Of a stretch of 17,466 bases of DNA, positions 8,171 through 16,479 are shown piece after piece. The position numbers were made by a program, and so were the translations under genes. The notes below the pieces were generated by a model. The model saw nothing but the letters and a program-made list of their open reading frames with translations, had not been told where the DNA came from and searched no databases. Source of the stretch: Opitutaceae bacterium (GTDB taxonomy: Bacteria > Verrucomicrobiota > Verrucomicrobiia > Opitutales > Opitutaceae); NCBI GenBank assembly GCA_031254955.1, contig JAIRTK010000154.1, forward strand, positions 1 to 17,466, in the 5' to 3' direction. Numbering within the stretch: the stretch's first letter is position 1; each line of letters opens with the position of its first letter.

Positions 8171-9016
8171 TCAATCGCCCCGCCCCGCCGCCGCGCGCGG
8201 AAACGCGAGGCGCCACACGCCGTCGCGGCGCGCGAGGCGCATGGGCGCGCCGAACGCGGTCGAGAGCGTCCGCGCCGTCAACGCCTTCGCCAGCGGGCCG
8301 CCCGCCACCACCCGGCCCTCGCGCAACAGCAGCGCGTGCGTGAAGGCCGGCGTGATTTCCTCGACATGATGCGTCACGAGCACGAGCGACGGACTGGCGC
8401 GGTGACGGGCGAGTTTCTCGACAAATTCCAAAAAACAGTCGCGCGCCACGGGATCGAGTCCCGAGCACGGCTCGTCGAGGATGAGGATGCGCGGTTTCGC
8501 CATCAAGGCGCGCGCGATGAGCACGCGCTGGCGTTCGCCTTGGGACAGGAAAAGCCACTCGCGCTTCGCGAGATGCCCGGCCCCGAGCAGACGCAGGCGC
8601 GCGAGCGCGGCGGCGCGGTCCGCCCGCGTGGTCCTGGCCCACAAATCGAGTTGCGCGAACTTGCCGCTCATCACGGTCTCGATCGCGGTCTCGGCGGGCG
8701 GGATGGAAATTTGCAACGCCGACGTGACCAGCCCGATGCCCAGCCGCAAATCGCGCCAGTCGCAATCGCCGTAGCGCCGCCCCAGCACGGAAATCGCGCC
8801 GCTCGTCGGCGGCATGTAGCCGGTGAGCGCGCGCAGCAGCGAAGTCTTGCCGCAGCCGTTGGGTCCGAGGATGACCCAGTGTTGTCCGCGTTCCACGCGC
8901 CACGCGATGTCGCGCAGGATGGTGGTCCTGCCGCGCTCGACGCTGAGCGCGGAAACATCAAGAATCGGCGCCGTCCCTCTGACGACGCCCTGTGAGCCGA
9001 CGGCGGATTTTTTCAT
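8171..9016 (-). CDS. ABC transporter ATP-binding protein (stand-alone)
   Basis: This is a 281-aa single nucleotide-binding domain. It has Walker A GPNGCGKT (51-58), a Q-loop near Q102, signature LSQGE (157-161), Walker B ILILDEP (177-183) and H-loop THH (215-217). The signature is LSQGE rather than the common LSGGQ. The C-terminal about 45 residues, after the NBD, have no clear domain. No permease is adjacent on the same strand, so its partner must be elsewhere, or it may act like the ATPases that work without a permease. The ATG at 9016 (MKKSAVG) is preferred; a TTG four codons upstream is possible. No Shine-Dalgarno is seen. It is likely the first gene of a two-gene unit with the glycosyltransferase. 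The substrate is unknown. The overall look is that of the metal/ModF-like ATPase group, but this is a weak impression. Confidence 0.88.
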   Translation of the reverse strand: MKKSAVGSQGVVRGTAPILDVSALSVERGRTTILRDIAWRVERGQHWVILGPNGCGKTSLLRALTGYMPPTSGAISVLGRRYGDCDWRDLRLGIGLVTSALQISIPPAETAIETVMSGKFAQLDLWARTTRADRAAALARLRLLGAGHLAKREWLFLSQGERQRVLIARALMAKPRILILDEPCSGLDPVARDCFLEFVEKLARHRASPSLVLVTHHVEEITPAFTHALLLREGRVVAGGPLAKALTARTLSTAFGAPMRLARRDGVWRLAFPRAAAGRGD

Positions 9017-9118
9017 GAGAAAACACAACCAGAAAACACCTTCCCGCGCGAAGCGACAAGCCTGGCCAGCCTTTGCCCTTCCCGACGGGTGTAACAGAAA
9101 GTAAAGTCACCGCCCGGA

Positions 9119-9285
9119 ATCGTTCCTCGTTCCTCGTTCCTCTTTATCTTTCTTCTTTCTTCTTTCCTCTTTCTTCTTTCCTCTTGTCAGGCTTCTCGCT
9201 TCGCTCGGAACTCCCCGCTCGCGACTGATGAAAAAGAAAGAGAAAGAGAAAGATAAAGATAAAGAGGAAAGAAGAAAGAGAGCGT
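9119..9285. repeat. Pyrimidine/purine hairpin element, copy 1
   Basis: A pyrimidine-rich arm (9124-9185, short units such as TTTCTTC and TTTCCTC) faces a purine-rich arm (9230-9281, units AAAGAG and AAAGAT). The longest exact pairing I checked is CCTCTTTATCTTT (9139-9151) with 9255-9267. The loop carries an inverted copy of the 25-bp module (9186-9210). It lies in the gap between divergent genes. Confidence 0.78.
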
Positions 9286-9527
9286 GACACAACTTCGAGC
9301 GACTCTCCCCCAGTCCTGACATCACTTCCTGTCAACCCACCCCGACGGGGGCGATTCAAGATCGTGTCTTCCCGCGCCGCCGCCGCTTTGTGCGCGAGCG
9401 GCCTTCCTCATCCTTTTTGATTCTGACACCGCTTTGAATGACACGCCCGCCCCCGCCCCCCGTCGCGTAAAATTCCTTTGCCATCCCTTCCCTGTCGCCC
9501 TCATTTCTTTTTCGCCCTGTCTTTTTA
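9286..9527. other. Region upstream of the yejE-like permease
   Basis: This is the rest of the 511-bp divergent gap. It holds no gene I would support and no trace of a YejB/DppB-type permease. It should hold the promoter of the importer locus, but I cannot place one with confidence. Positions 9017-9118, next to the ABC ATPase start, also show nothing I can name. Confidence 0.5.
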
Positions 9528-10607
9528 ATGCGCCTCAATCCGCTCACCGTCAAAAAGCTCAAGCGCTTCCGCTCCATCAAACGCGGCTACTGGTCGTTTT
9601 TGCTGCTGGCGTTTTTGCTCGTGGTGTCGCTCTTCGGCGAACTTTTGGTCAACAGCCGCGCCCTGGTCGTCCGCCACGATGGCAAATGGTATTTCCCCGC
9701 CTACGGCGCCATCATCCCCGGCACCGCCTTCGGCTTCGATTACCATTACGAGACCAACTACCGCGAACTCCGCGAACGCTACCGCGCCGACCCCGACGGC
9801 AAAAACTGGCTGCTCATGCCCCCGCTCTGCGTGTTCAACGAATACGAAAACTCCCCCTACGAAGGCGTCTTCAAGCCCGCCCCGCCCTCCTGGCTCGGCG
9901 GCCCCGAAGGGCATCTTCTCGGCACCGACACCACCGGACGCGACATCTTCGCGCGCCTCTTCTACGCCTTTCGCATCGCGATGCTCTTCGCGCTGGCCTT
10001 TGTCTTCTGCACCTACCTCATCGGCATCGCCATCGGCTGCGCGATGGGCTACTTCGGCGGCGGCGTGGACCTCTTCGGGCAACGCCTGATCGAGATCTGG
10101 TCGAACATCCCCTTCCTCTACACCGTCATCATCATCGCCTCCGTCATTCCCGACAGCACCGGGATACAGACGCGCATCGCCATCCTCCTCCTCGTGCTGG
10201 TCGCCTTCTCGTGGACCGGCATGACCTACTACATGCGCACCGCCACCTACAAGGAAAAGGCCCGCGATTACACCGCCGCCGCCATCGTGCTGGGCGCGGG
10301 CACCGGACGCATCATCTTCAGCCATATCCTTCCCAACACCATCTCCACCATCGTCACCTTCGTGCCCTTCACCGTCGTGAGCGCGGTCACGTCCATCACC
10401 GCGCTCGACTTCCTCGGCTTCGGCTTCCCGCCGCCCACGCCCAGCATGGGCGAACTGCTCAAGCAAGGCACGCAAACACTCACCACCGCGCCGTGGATTG
10501 TCATCTCCGCGTTCAGCTCGCTTGTCGTCGTGCTCACCCTGGTCACTTTTATCGGCGAGGCCGTCCGCGAGGCCTTCGACCCGCGCAAATTCACCCTCTA
10601 CAAATAA
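9528..10607 (+). CDS. yejE: YejE-like inner-membrane permease of a peptide/microcin C-type ABC importer
   Basis: The protein forms half of the membrane channel of an oligopeptide ABC importer. It has 359 aa, close to E. coli YejE. The N-terminus is cytosolic with the family's RRGYWS-like motif (IKRGYWSFLLL, 18-26), then TM1 (about 23-42). A long periplasmic insert (43-128) includes VVRHDGKWYFPAYG, typical of YejE and not of DppC. The five-helix permease domain starts at LGTDTTGRDIFARL (131-144). The EAA coupling loop is about 247-270 (ARDYTAAAIVLGAG and SHILPN). The end, FIGEAVREAFDPRKF, matches the YejE family tail. The ATG at 9528 has no Shine-Dalgarno. YejE works with YejB, YejA and YejF. 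No YejB-type gene precedes it here, and the ATPase function is encoded by two separate genes downstream. A pyrimidine/purine hairpin separates it from the binding-protein gene. Confidence 0.92.
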   Translation: MRLNPLTVKKLKRFRSIKRGYWSFLLLAFLLVVSLFGELLVNSRALVVRHDGKWYFPAYGAIIPGTAFGFDYHYETNYRELRERYRADPDGKNWLLMPPLCVFNEYENSPYEGVFKPAPPSWLGGPEGHLLGTDTTGRDIFARLFYAFRIAMLFALAFVFCTYLIGIAIGCAMGYFGGGVDLFGQRLIEIWSNIPFLYTVIIIASVIPDSTGIQTRIAILLLVLVAFSWTGMTYYMRTATYKEKARDYTAAAIVLGAGTGRIIFSHILPNTISTIVTFVPFTVVSAVTSITALDFLGFGFPPPTPSMGELLKQGTQTLTTAPWIVISAFSSLVVVLTLVTFIGEAVREAFDPRKFTLYK

Positions 10608-10627
10608 ACCCGACATCTTAAACAAAT

Positions 10628-10735
10628 CGTTCTCGTTCTCTTACTCGTTCTCGTTCTCTTTTTTCTTTTTTGCAGGATTCTTGAAAACAGAAAAGAGAAC
10701 GAGAACGAGAACGAAAACGAGTAAGAGAACGAGCA
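10628..10735. repeat. Pyrimidine/purine hairpin element, copy 2
   Basis: The left arm is (TCGTTC)n-like and the right arm (GAACGA)n-like. Positions 10644-10662 pair exactly with 10691-10709 (19 bp, CTCGTTCTCGTTCTCTTTT). Positions 10634-10647 pair with 10718-10731 (14 bp). The right arm has about 12 extra bases, as if unit number changed in one arm only. It fills the 178-bp gap between the permease and the binding-protein genes and is likely transcribed. Its unit (GAACGA) differs from the AAAGAG/AAAGAT units of copies 1 and 3. Confidence 0.85.
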
Positions 10736-10785
10736 AAAGCAAGAGAACGGAAACGAGAATAATAAAAAAACGACCCTTCCAATCC

Positions 10786-12858
10786 ATGACCATGACCACA
10801 TCGCGCCTCCTCCTCCCCGCCGTCGTCCTCGCCCTCGCCGCGCTCCTCCTTTCCGGTTGCGGCGGCGCGAAGTCCGACGCGCTTCCCGCGCAGGACAGCA
10901 CTGCCGAGAAAGAAGCGTTTTTCAAATACTACAAATACGAGCCGGATTTATACAGCCAGCTCATGGGAAAAAAGATCACCCAAGCCGAATACGAGGAAAA
11001 GACCGCCGCGCAACCGCTCTTCCTCCAACATAAAACCCCCGCCGACCTGCCCGCGAATCTCCCCTGGGAAAACGGCTCCGCCCTCCCCGAGTTCGCCGAC
11101 CCCCGCGCCCAAAAAGGCGGCACGCTCTACTCCTACATCCAGTCCTTCCCCCTGACCACCCGCATCATCGGCCCCGACGCCAACGGCTCCTTCCGCCCCT
11201 ACCTGCAAGACGACGTGCAGGTCAACCTCGCCCACCGCCACCCCGACGACACCCGCGTCGGCCCCAACGGCTTCCACTACCACCCCGGCCTCGCGAAAGA
11301 GTGGGCCTTCGACAAGAAAAACAAAACCGTTTACGTGCGCCTCGACCCCGACGCCCGCTGGTCCGACGGCGAACCGGTCAAAATCAGCGACTTCGTCTTC
11401 ATGTTTTATTTCATGCTCTCCGCGCACATCCAGCAACCATGGTATAACAATTACTATTCCACCTATTTCTCCGGCCTCACCCTCTACGACGACCACACCC
11501 TCGCCATCCACGTGCCCGAAGTCCGCCCCGATTTCAGCAGCCGCGTGCTCGAAATATCCCCCCTCGCCGCGCACTTCTACAAAGAACTCGGCGCCGACTT
11601 CCCCCAACGCTACCAATGGCGCGTCGCCCCCACCACCGGCGCCTACACCATCCGGCCCGAGGACATCAGGAAAGGCCAGTCCATCACCCTCACCCGCGTG
11701 CAGGACTGGTGGGCCAGGGACAAAAAATTCTGGCGCCACCGCTTCAACCCCGACCGCATCCGCTTCACCGTCATCTCCGACCCCGCCAAGGCCTTCGAGG
11801 TGTTTCGCAAAGGCGAACTCGACTCCTACGGCATGAATCTCGCCGAATATAATTACGACAAACTCCCCGATGCCGCGCCCGAGGTCCAAAGCGGCCACAT
11901 CACAAAAACCACCTTCTACAACGACACCCCGCGCCCGACCTACGGACTCTGGATAAACTCCTCCAAACCCCTCCTCGGCAACCGCGACATCCGCATCGGC
12001 ATCAACTACGCGTCGAACTGGCAGCTCGTCATCGAAAAATTCGCGCGCGGCGACTGGACGCGCATGCAGACCACCTCCGACGGCTACGGCGAGTTCACCC
12101 ACCCCACCCTCCGCTCCCGGCCCTACGACAACGCCCGCGCCCGCGAAGCCTTTGCCCGCGCCGGCTTCACGCAAACCGACACCGACGGCGTGCTGAAAAA
12201 CGCCGCCGGCGAACGCCTCAGCTTCACCCTCTCCACCGGCTACGAATCGCTCAAGGACATCCTCACCATCCTCAAGCAGGAAGCCCTCCGCTGCGGCCTC
12301 GAATTCCGCCTCGAAGTCCTCGACGGCTCGGCCTCGTGGAAAAAAGTGCAGGAGAAAAAACACGACATCCACTTCTCCGCCTTCGCCGTCAGCCCCGAGA
12401 TGTATCCGCGCTACTGGGAAACCTGGCACTCCGTCAACGCCTACGACCCGCCCTACGCCGCCGCCGCCACCGCCTCCCCCGCCCCCGACCGCAAACCCAA
12501 GACCCAGACCAACAACCTCTGCTGCGTCGCCATCCCCGAACTCGACCGGCTCATCGACGCCTACGACCGCTCCGAAAGCGCGGACGACATGAAACGCATG
12601 GCCTTCAAGATGGAGGAAATCCTCCACGACGACGCCTCCTTCGTGCCCGGTTTCGTGATGCCCTTTTTCCGCTCCGCCTCCTGGCGCTGGATACAAATCC
12701 CGGAGCACGGCAACGTCCGCATCGCCGACGCCCCCGGCCAGTTCTTCCTCTCCTGGATCGACGAGGACATGAAAGAACAAATCCGCGCCGCCCGCAAATC
12801 CGGCGAAAAATTCCCGCCGCAAATCCGTATTTTCGATCAATACAAGCCCAAGGAATAA
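10786..12858 (+). CDS. YejA-like extracellular solute-binding lipoprotein (family 5)
   Basis: It captures peptides outside the inner membrane and passes them to the permease. It has 690 aa. A lipoprotein signal is clear: hydrophobic run 8-22, lipobox LSGC with Cys25 as the lipidated residue, followed by glycines. Residues about 36-100 form a charged extra segment (FFKYYKYEPDLYSQLMGKK) that I do not recognise from YejA. The SBP_bac_5 domain starts at about residue 105 (DPRAQKGGTLYSYIQ), with the family motif DPDARWSDGEPVKISDFVF at 187-205. The ATG at 10786 is chosen because it directly precedes the signal peptide. The open frame upstream reads through the hairpin repeat and is not real protein. 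A second ATG at 10792 is possible. No Shine-Dalgarno is visible. It belongs with the YejE-like permease before it and the ATPases after it. Its ligand may be short peptides or microcin-like peptide conjugates. Confidence 0.92.
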   Translation: MTMTTSRLLLPAVVLALAALLLSGCGGAKSDALPAQDSTAEKEAFFKYYKYEPDLYSQLMGKKITQAEYEEKTAAQPLFLQHKTPADLPANLPWENGSALPEFADPRAQKGGTLYSYIQSFPLTTRIIGPDANGSFRPYLQDDVQVNLAHRHPDDTRVGPNGFHYHPGLAKEWAFDKKNKTVYVRLDPDARWSDGEPVKISDFVFMFYFMLSAHIQQPWYNNYYSTYFSGLTLYDDHTLAIHVPEVRPDFSSRVLEISPLAAHFYKELGADFPQRYQWRVAPTTGAYTIRPEDIRKGQSITLTRVQDWWARDKKFWRHRFNPDRIRFTVISDPAKAFEVFRKGELDSYGMNLAEYNYDKLPDAAPEVQSGHITKTTFYNDTPRPTYGLWINSSKPLLGNRDIRIGINYASNWQLVIEKFARGDWTRMQTTSDGYGEFTHPTLRSRPYDNARAREAFARAGFTQTDTDGVLKNAAGERLSFTLSTGYESLKDILTILKQEALRCGLEFRLEVLDGSASWKKVQEKKHDIHFSAFAVSPEMYPRYWETWHSVNAYDPPYAAAATASPAPDRKPKTQTNNLCCVAIPELDRLIDAYDRSESADDMKRMAFKMEEILHDDASFVPGFVMPFFRSASWRWIQIPEHGNVRIADAPGQFFLSWIDEDMKEQIRAARKSGEKFPPQIRIFDQYKPKE

Positions 12859-12881
12859 AACCCGGCGCCTTCCCAAAAATA

Positions 12882-13019
12882 TCTTACTCTTTACTCTTTA
12901 TCTTTATTCTTTCTCTTTATCTTTCCTCTTTCCTCTTTCCTCTTTCTCTTCCTCTCAAAACCAGACCGCCGCGGATTGAATAAAGAGGAAAGATAAAGAA
13001 TGAAGAGAAAGATAAAATA
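12882..13019. repeat. Pyrimidine/purine hairpin element, copy 3
   Basis: The left arm 12882-12955 is almost pure T/C with scattered A. The right arm is 12981-13019. CTTTATCTTTCCTCTTT at 12915-12931 pairs exactly with 12982-12998, and the same 17-mer recurs at 17417-17433. The left arm is nearly twice as long as the right. It lies between the lipoprotein gene and the DUF805 gene, 25 bp before the latter's start. Confidence 0.85.
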
Positions 13020-13043
13020 ATCACCCGCGACAAAACCCATTCC

Positions 13044-14177
13044 ATGAAATTATATATTCGCGCATTGAAGCACTACATCGATTTCGGCGGGCGCTCCTGC
13101 CGCAGGGAAGCCCTCTGGTTTGTCCTGTTCAACATAATCTTCGCCGGTGCCGCTCTGGGCTTGGACAACCTCTGCGGATGGACGTTCGGGTGGCCCCCCT
13201 GCGGCCCGGCATACATCGCCTATTGCATCTTCGCGCTCTGCCCCTCCCTCGCGCTGCAAGTCAGGCGGCTGCACGACACCGGACACAGCGGCTGGATGCT
13301 GCTCGTCGCATTGATTCCCATCGCCGGCCCGATCTGGCTGCTCGTGCTCCTGCTCTTTGCGCGCGGCGACCTTGGGGAAAACCGCTACGGCCCCCCGCCC
13401 TCCGTCACCGGCCTTCCCCTGCGGATGCTCTTCTACTACTCCTGCAGCGCCTTGTCCCTTCTGCTCTTTGCCGGTATGACGGTTGGCGCCTTGGGCGGCA
13501 CCTTGGAAGAAAGAGAAAGCTTCTGGTCTGCATTGCTCATGGTGCCCGCGCTCGCCGGATTGTCAGGGGGATGGCTTTTGCTAAGGCGGAATAAAAAGGG
13601 ACTTCGTCTCTCCCTCGCCGGGGTCGTGCTCATACCCCCGGCTTTTTATTTTATGATGAAAGGAAGAGGCCTTGCTGATGCCGAAGCTGCCGCTGTTTTT
13701 TTACTCATCATGGCCCTGCCCCTTCTGTTTGCCTGGCTGTCCTTTCCACGCGCCAAGGAATACGGCCCCCTCCCCAGCCTATTGCCGGCCAAATGGGCGG
13801 CGATTCCATTGCGGACAAGATTTTACTACATCAGCGACGGCCTGCTCCTTTTGCTGTTCGCCCTCATGACGGTTGTCTTTCTGGCTAATATTCTGGATGG
13901 CGACCCCAATAGCGGATGGTATGCCTTGGGCATGGTGGCCGGGCTGGCAGGGACGGCGGGGGCCTGGCTTTTATTAAAACGCAGGGGCAAGGGAATCCTC
14001 CCCGCCCTCGCCGGGGGCGGAATCATGGTCTTTGTCTTTTCAATGAGCGGCAACTTTGTGCGGGAAGGACTTGAGGGGCGGCGATATGTCCAGGCAGATA
14101 CGATTATTATCATGGCGCTCGTCGCATTTCTCCTTTTGTGCACCGGTTTATTATTTCCACGCCCCCGGAAGAAATAA
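13044..14177 (+). CDS. DUF805 membrane protein with duplicated C-terminal transmembrane domain
   Basis: Residues 1-115 are a DUF805 domain: start [20 protein letters not shown], then a hydrophobic pair, then [19 protein letters not shown] and a final helix ending near GENRYG. DUF805 proteins are small membrane proteins of unknown function, usually about 110-150 aa, so 377 aa is long. The rest is two related blocks, about 124-240 and 254-377. Each begins (L/I)PLRxxFYY, continues LLLFAxMTV and GWLLLRR/AWLLLKR, and ends [20 protein letters not shown]. That is an internal duplication. The ATG at 13044 has no Shine-Dalgarno. It ends 7 bp before the DppD-like ATPase start, so it sits within the importer operon. 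The DNA looks clearly less GC-rich than the genes on both sides, which suggests later insertion. Its role is unknown. Confidence 0.82.
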   Translation: MKLYIRALKHYIDFGGRSCRREALWFVLFNIIFAGAALGLDNLCGWTFGWPPCGPAYIAYCIFALCPSLALQVRRLHDTGHSGWMLLVALIPIAGPIWLLVLLLFARGDLGENRYGPPPSVTGLPLRMLFYYSCSALSLLLFAGMTVGALGGTLEERESFWSALLMVPALAGLSGGWLLLRRNKKGLRLSLAGVVLIPPAFYFMMKGRGLADAEAAAVFLLIMALPLLFAWLSFPRAKEYGPLPSLLPAKWAAIPLRTRFYYISDGLLLLLFALMTVVFLANILDGDPNSGWYALGMVAGLAGTAGAWLLLKRRGKGILPALAGGGIMVFVFSMSGNFVREGLEGRRYVQADTIIIMALVAFLLLCTGLLFPRPRKK

Positions 14178-14184
14178 TCCTCCC

Positions 14185-15201
14185 ATGACCGCCAACGCCA
14201 ACGAAAACCTTCTCGAAGTCCGCGACCTCGTCACCGGCTTCGACACCGACGCGGGCCGTGTCGTCGCGGTGGACGGCATCAGCTTCAGCGTCCGCAAAGG
14301 CGCCACCCTCGGCATCGTCGGCGAATCCGGCTGCGGCAAATCCGTCACCGCCCTCTCCATCGTCCGCCTGCTCCCGCAACCCATGGGCAAAATCCTCGGC
14401 GGCGAAGTCCGCTTCCAAGGCGAAAACCTCACCACCGCGCCGCCCGACCGCCTCATAAAAATTCGCGGCGGACGCATCGGCTTCATTTTTCAGGAACCCA
14501 TGACCGCGCTGAATCCCGTCCACCGCGTCGGACGCCAGCTCGGCGAAGTCTTCCTCCTCCACAACCCCGGCATGAGCAAACGCGACGCGCTCCGGCGCTC
14601 CATCGAAATGCTCGCCAAGGTCGGCATCCCCTCGCCCGAAATCCGCGCCGGCGAATACCCCCACCAACTCTCCGGCGGCATGCGCCAGCGCGTCGTCATC
14701 GCGATGGCCCTGGCCAACCACCCCGACCTCGTCATCGCCGACGAACCCACCACCGCGCTCGATGTCACCATCCAAGCGCAAATCCTGGAACTCATGCGCG
14801 ACCTCCAGCGCGAATTTGGCATGTCCATCATGCTCATCACGCACGACCTCGGCGTCATCGCCGAGACCTGTCAGGATGTCCTCGTCATGTATGCCGGCAA
14901 AATCGCCGAGACCGGCGCCGTCGGACAAATCTTCGACCGCCCCGGCCATCCCTACACCCGCGGCCTGCTCGACTCCATCCCGCGCATGGACAACCCGCGC
15001 AAAAGCCGCCTCAAGACCATCGACGGCATGGTCCCCGGCCTCCTTGAGCTTCCGCCTGGCTGCCGTTTCCAAAACCGCTGCCCGTATCGCACCGAACTTT
15101 GCGAAAAACGGCAACCCGCCCTCGAACCCATCGAGCCAGGCCACGCCGTCGCCTGCCACCACTGGCGCATGCTCCCGCCCGCGCCAACTCCCAAGCAATG
15201 A
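14185..15201 (+). CDS. Peptide ABC importer ATP-binding protein, DppD/OppD-like
   Basis: It hydrolyses ATP to power peptide import. The 338-aa protein has Walker A GESGCGKS (46-53), Q-loop Q103, signature LSGGM (162-166), Walker B LVIADEP (182-188) and His220. The C-terminal oligopeptide-transporter extension starts at [12 protein letters not shown] (255-266). It carries four cysteines (C293, C299, C306, C324) in the pattern known to hold an iron-sulfur cluster in some Dpp ATPases. The start is the ATG at 14185; the open frame upstream overlaps DUF805 and is a shadow. In E. coli the Yej system has one fused ATPase (YejF). Here the two halves are separate genes, as in Opp/Dpp. A 218-bp gap with an inverted repeat separates it from the second ATPase. 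Confidence 0.94.
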   Translation: MTANANENLLEVRDLVTGFDTDAGRVVAVDGISFSVRKGATLGIVGESGCGKSVTALSIVRLLPQPMGKILGGEVRFQGENLTTAPPDRLIKIRGGRIGFIFQEPMTALNPVHRVGRQLGEVFLLHNPGMSKRDALRRSIEMLAKVGIPSPEIRAGEYPHQLSGGMRQRVVIAMALANHPDLVIADEPTTALDVTIQAQILELMRDLQREFGMSIMLITHDLGVIAETCQDVLVMYAGKIAETGAVGQIFDRPGHPYTRGLLDSIPRMDNPRKSRLKTIDGMVPGLLELPPGCRFQNRCPYRTELCEKRQPALEPIEPGHAVACHHWRMLPPAPTPKQ

Positions 15202-15232
15202 CATCATTGATGAACAACCCTGACTCTTCAAG

Positions 15233-15293
15233 CCGGGCGAAGAGTCCCGCCGAGCCGCGAACCGTCAACGACTCGACGGGACGCCTCGCCCGG
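15233..15293. repeat. Inverted repeat related to the 4508-4668 core
   Basis: Arms 15233-15254 (CCGGGCGAAGAGTCCCGCCG) and 15272-15293 pair over 22 bp with a few mismatches. The GTCCCGCCGAGCCGCG block (15244-15259) matches 4556-4571. A degraded end-like motif (CCATTCGCAAATGACAT) follows at 15311-15327. It lies in the 218-bp gap between the two ATPase genes and is probably transcribed. The rest of that gap shows nothing I can name. Confidence 0.7.
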
Positions 15294-15419
15294 CCACTAA
15301 TGACGTTTAGCCATTCGCAAATGACATAAGAAATCCCCTCCCCGCCCTCCCGTCCGACCCACCGGCGCGGCAGCGCCTCTCATTCCGCAATCCGCAATCC
15401 GAAGTCCACATTTTCCCCC

Positions 15420-16391
15420 GTGCCACTCCTCACCGTCCAGAACCTCAAAGTGCATTTCCCCATCCGAGGCGGAATCCTGCTCACCGCCAAAGGCGCGGTG
15501 AAAGCCGTTGACGGCGTCGATCTCGTCATCCATCCCGGCGAGACGCTCGGACTTGTCGGAGAATCCGGCTGCGGCAAATCCACCACCGGCAAGGCCATCG
15601 TCCGCCTCATCGAACCCACCGCCGGCAAAATCGAATTTGAAGGCCGCGATCTCGCCACGCTCTCGCGCCGCGCCCTCAAACCCGTGCGCCGCCACGTGCA
15701 AATGATTTTTCAAGACCCCGCCGAATCGCTCAACGCCCGCCACTCCGTCGGCAACATCCTCGAAGAACCCTTCATCATCCACAAACTGGGCGCGCCCGAC
15801 GAACGCCGCCGCCGCGTGCGCGAACTCCTCGACCGCGTCGGCCTGCCCCGGTCAGCCGCCGACCGCTTCCCCTTCGAGTTTTCCGGCGGCCAGCGCCAAC
15901 GCATCGGCATCGCCCGCTCCATCGCGCTCAACCCCAAGCTCGTCATCTGCGACGAACCCGTCTCCGCGCTCGACGTTTCCATCCAGAGCCAAGTGCTCAA
16001 CCTCCTCCTCGACCTCCAGCGCGAACTCTCGCTCTCCTACCTCTTCATCGCGCACGACCTCGCGGTGGTGCGGCACATCAGCGACCGCATCGCCGTGATG
16101 TATCTTGGCCGCATCGTCGAGCAGGCGGATGCCGACGAAATCCACCGCGGCCCGCGGCATCCCTATACGCGCGCCCTCATTTCCGCGATTCCCGAACCTG
16201 ACCCGCGCCGCCAAAGCAACCGCATCGTCCTGAAAGGCGATGTCCCCAGCCCGATCAACCCGCCGCCCGGCTGCCCCTTCCATCCCCGCTGCCCCCGCGC
16301 CACCGACCGCTGCCGCGTGGACGCCCCCGCGCTCCGCCCCGCCGCCGCCGGACGCGCGGGGCATCTCGTCTCATGCCATTACGATTTATAA
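15420..16391 (+). CDS. Peptide ABC importer ATP-binding protein, DppF/OppF-like
   Basis: This is the second ATPase of the importer, 323 aa. It has Walker A GESGCGKS (47-54), Q-loop Q98, signature FSGGQ (154-158), Walker B LVICDEP (174-180) and His212. The oligopeptide-transporter tail starts at RHPYTRALISAIP (246-258) and has four cysteines (C285, C291, C298, C319) arranged as in DppF. The start is a GTG at 15420, which puts PLLTVQNLKVHF, the usual first strand, directly after the start; no better ATG lies upstream. No Shine-Dalgarno is seen. It should form a heterodimer with the DppD-like protein. It ends the importer locus; the next gene lies 220 bp downstream beyond a repeat. Confidence 0.94.
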   Translation: MPLLTVQNLKVHFPIRGGILLTAKGAVKAVDGVDLVIHPGETLGLVGESGCGKSTTGKAIVRLIEPTAGKIEFEGRDLATLSRRALKPVRRHVQMIFQDPAESLNARHSVGNILEEPFIIHKLGAPDERRRRVRELLDRVGLPRSAADRFPFEFSGGQRQRIGIARSIALNPKLVICDEPVSALDVSIQSQVLNLLLDLQRELSLSYLFIAHDLAVVRHISDRIAVMYLGRIVEQADADEIHRGPRHPYTRALISAIPEPDPRRQSNRIVLKGDVPSPINPPPGCPFHPRCPRATDRCRVDAPALRPAAAGRAGHLVSCHYDL

Positions 16392-16479
16392 TCCATTAAA
16401 TACAGCCATCCCATGCCTTGTATTTTAATCACTGATATTACGCACGGCCACTGTCGCACCGCAGACTGTGGCGCAGACT

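Noticed and set aside
7515..8903. 462-aa open frame on the minus strand
   Set aside because: It spans the glycosyltransferase and ABC ATPase genes in another frame and is Arg-rich shadow sequence.
9107..9359. Short Ser/Phe/Lys/Glu-rich ORFs
   Set aside because: They are readings of the pyrimidine/purine hairpin, simple-sequence products rather than proteins.
10498..10785. N-terminal extension of the lipoprotein gene
   Set aside because: It overlaps the permease gene and the hairpin; the signal peptide with lipobox begins at 10786.
10948..12876. 642-aa open frame on the minus strand
   Set aside because: It is antisense to the binding lipoprotein; it is Gly/Val/Glu/Ala-rich with long glycine runs and no recognisable fold.
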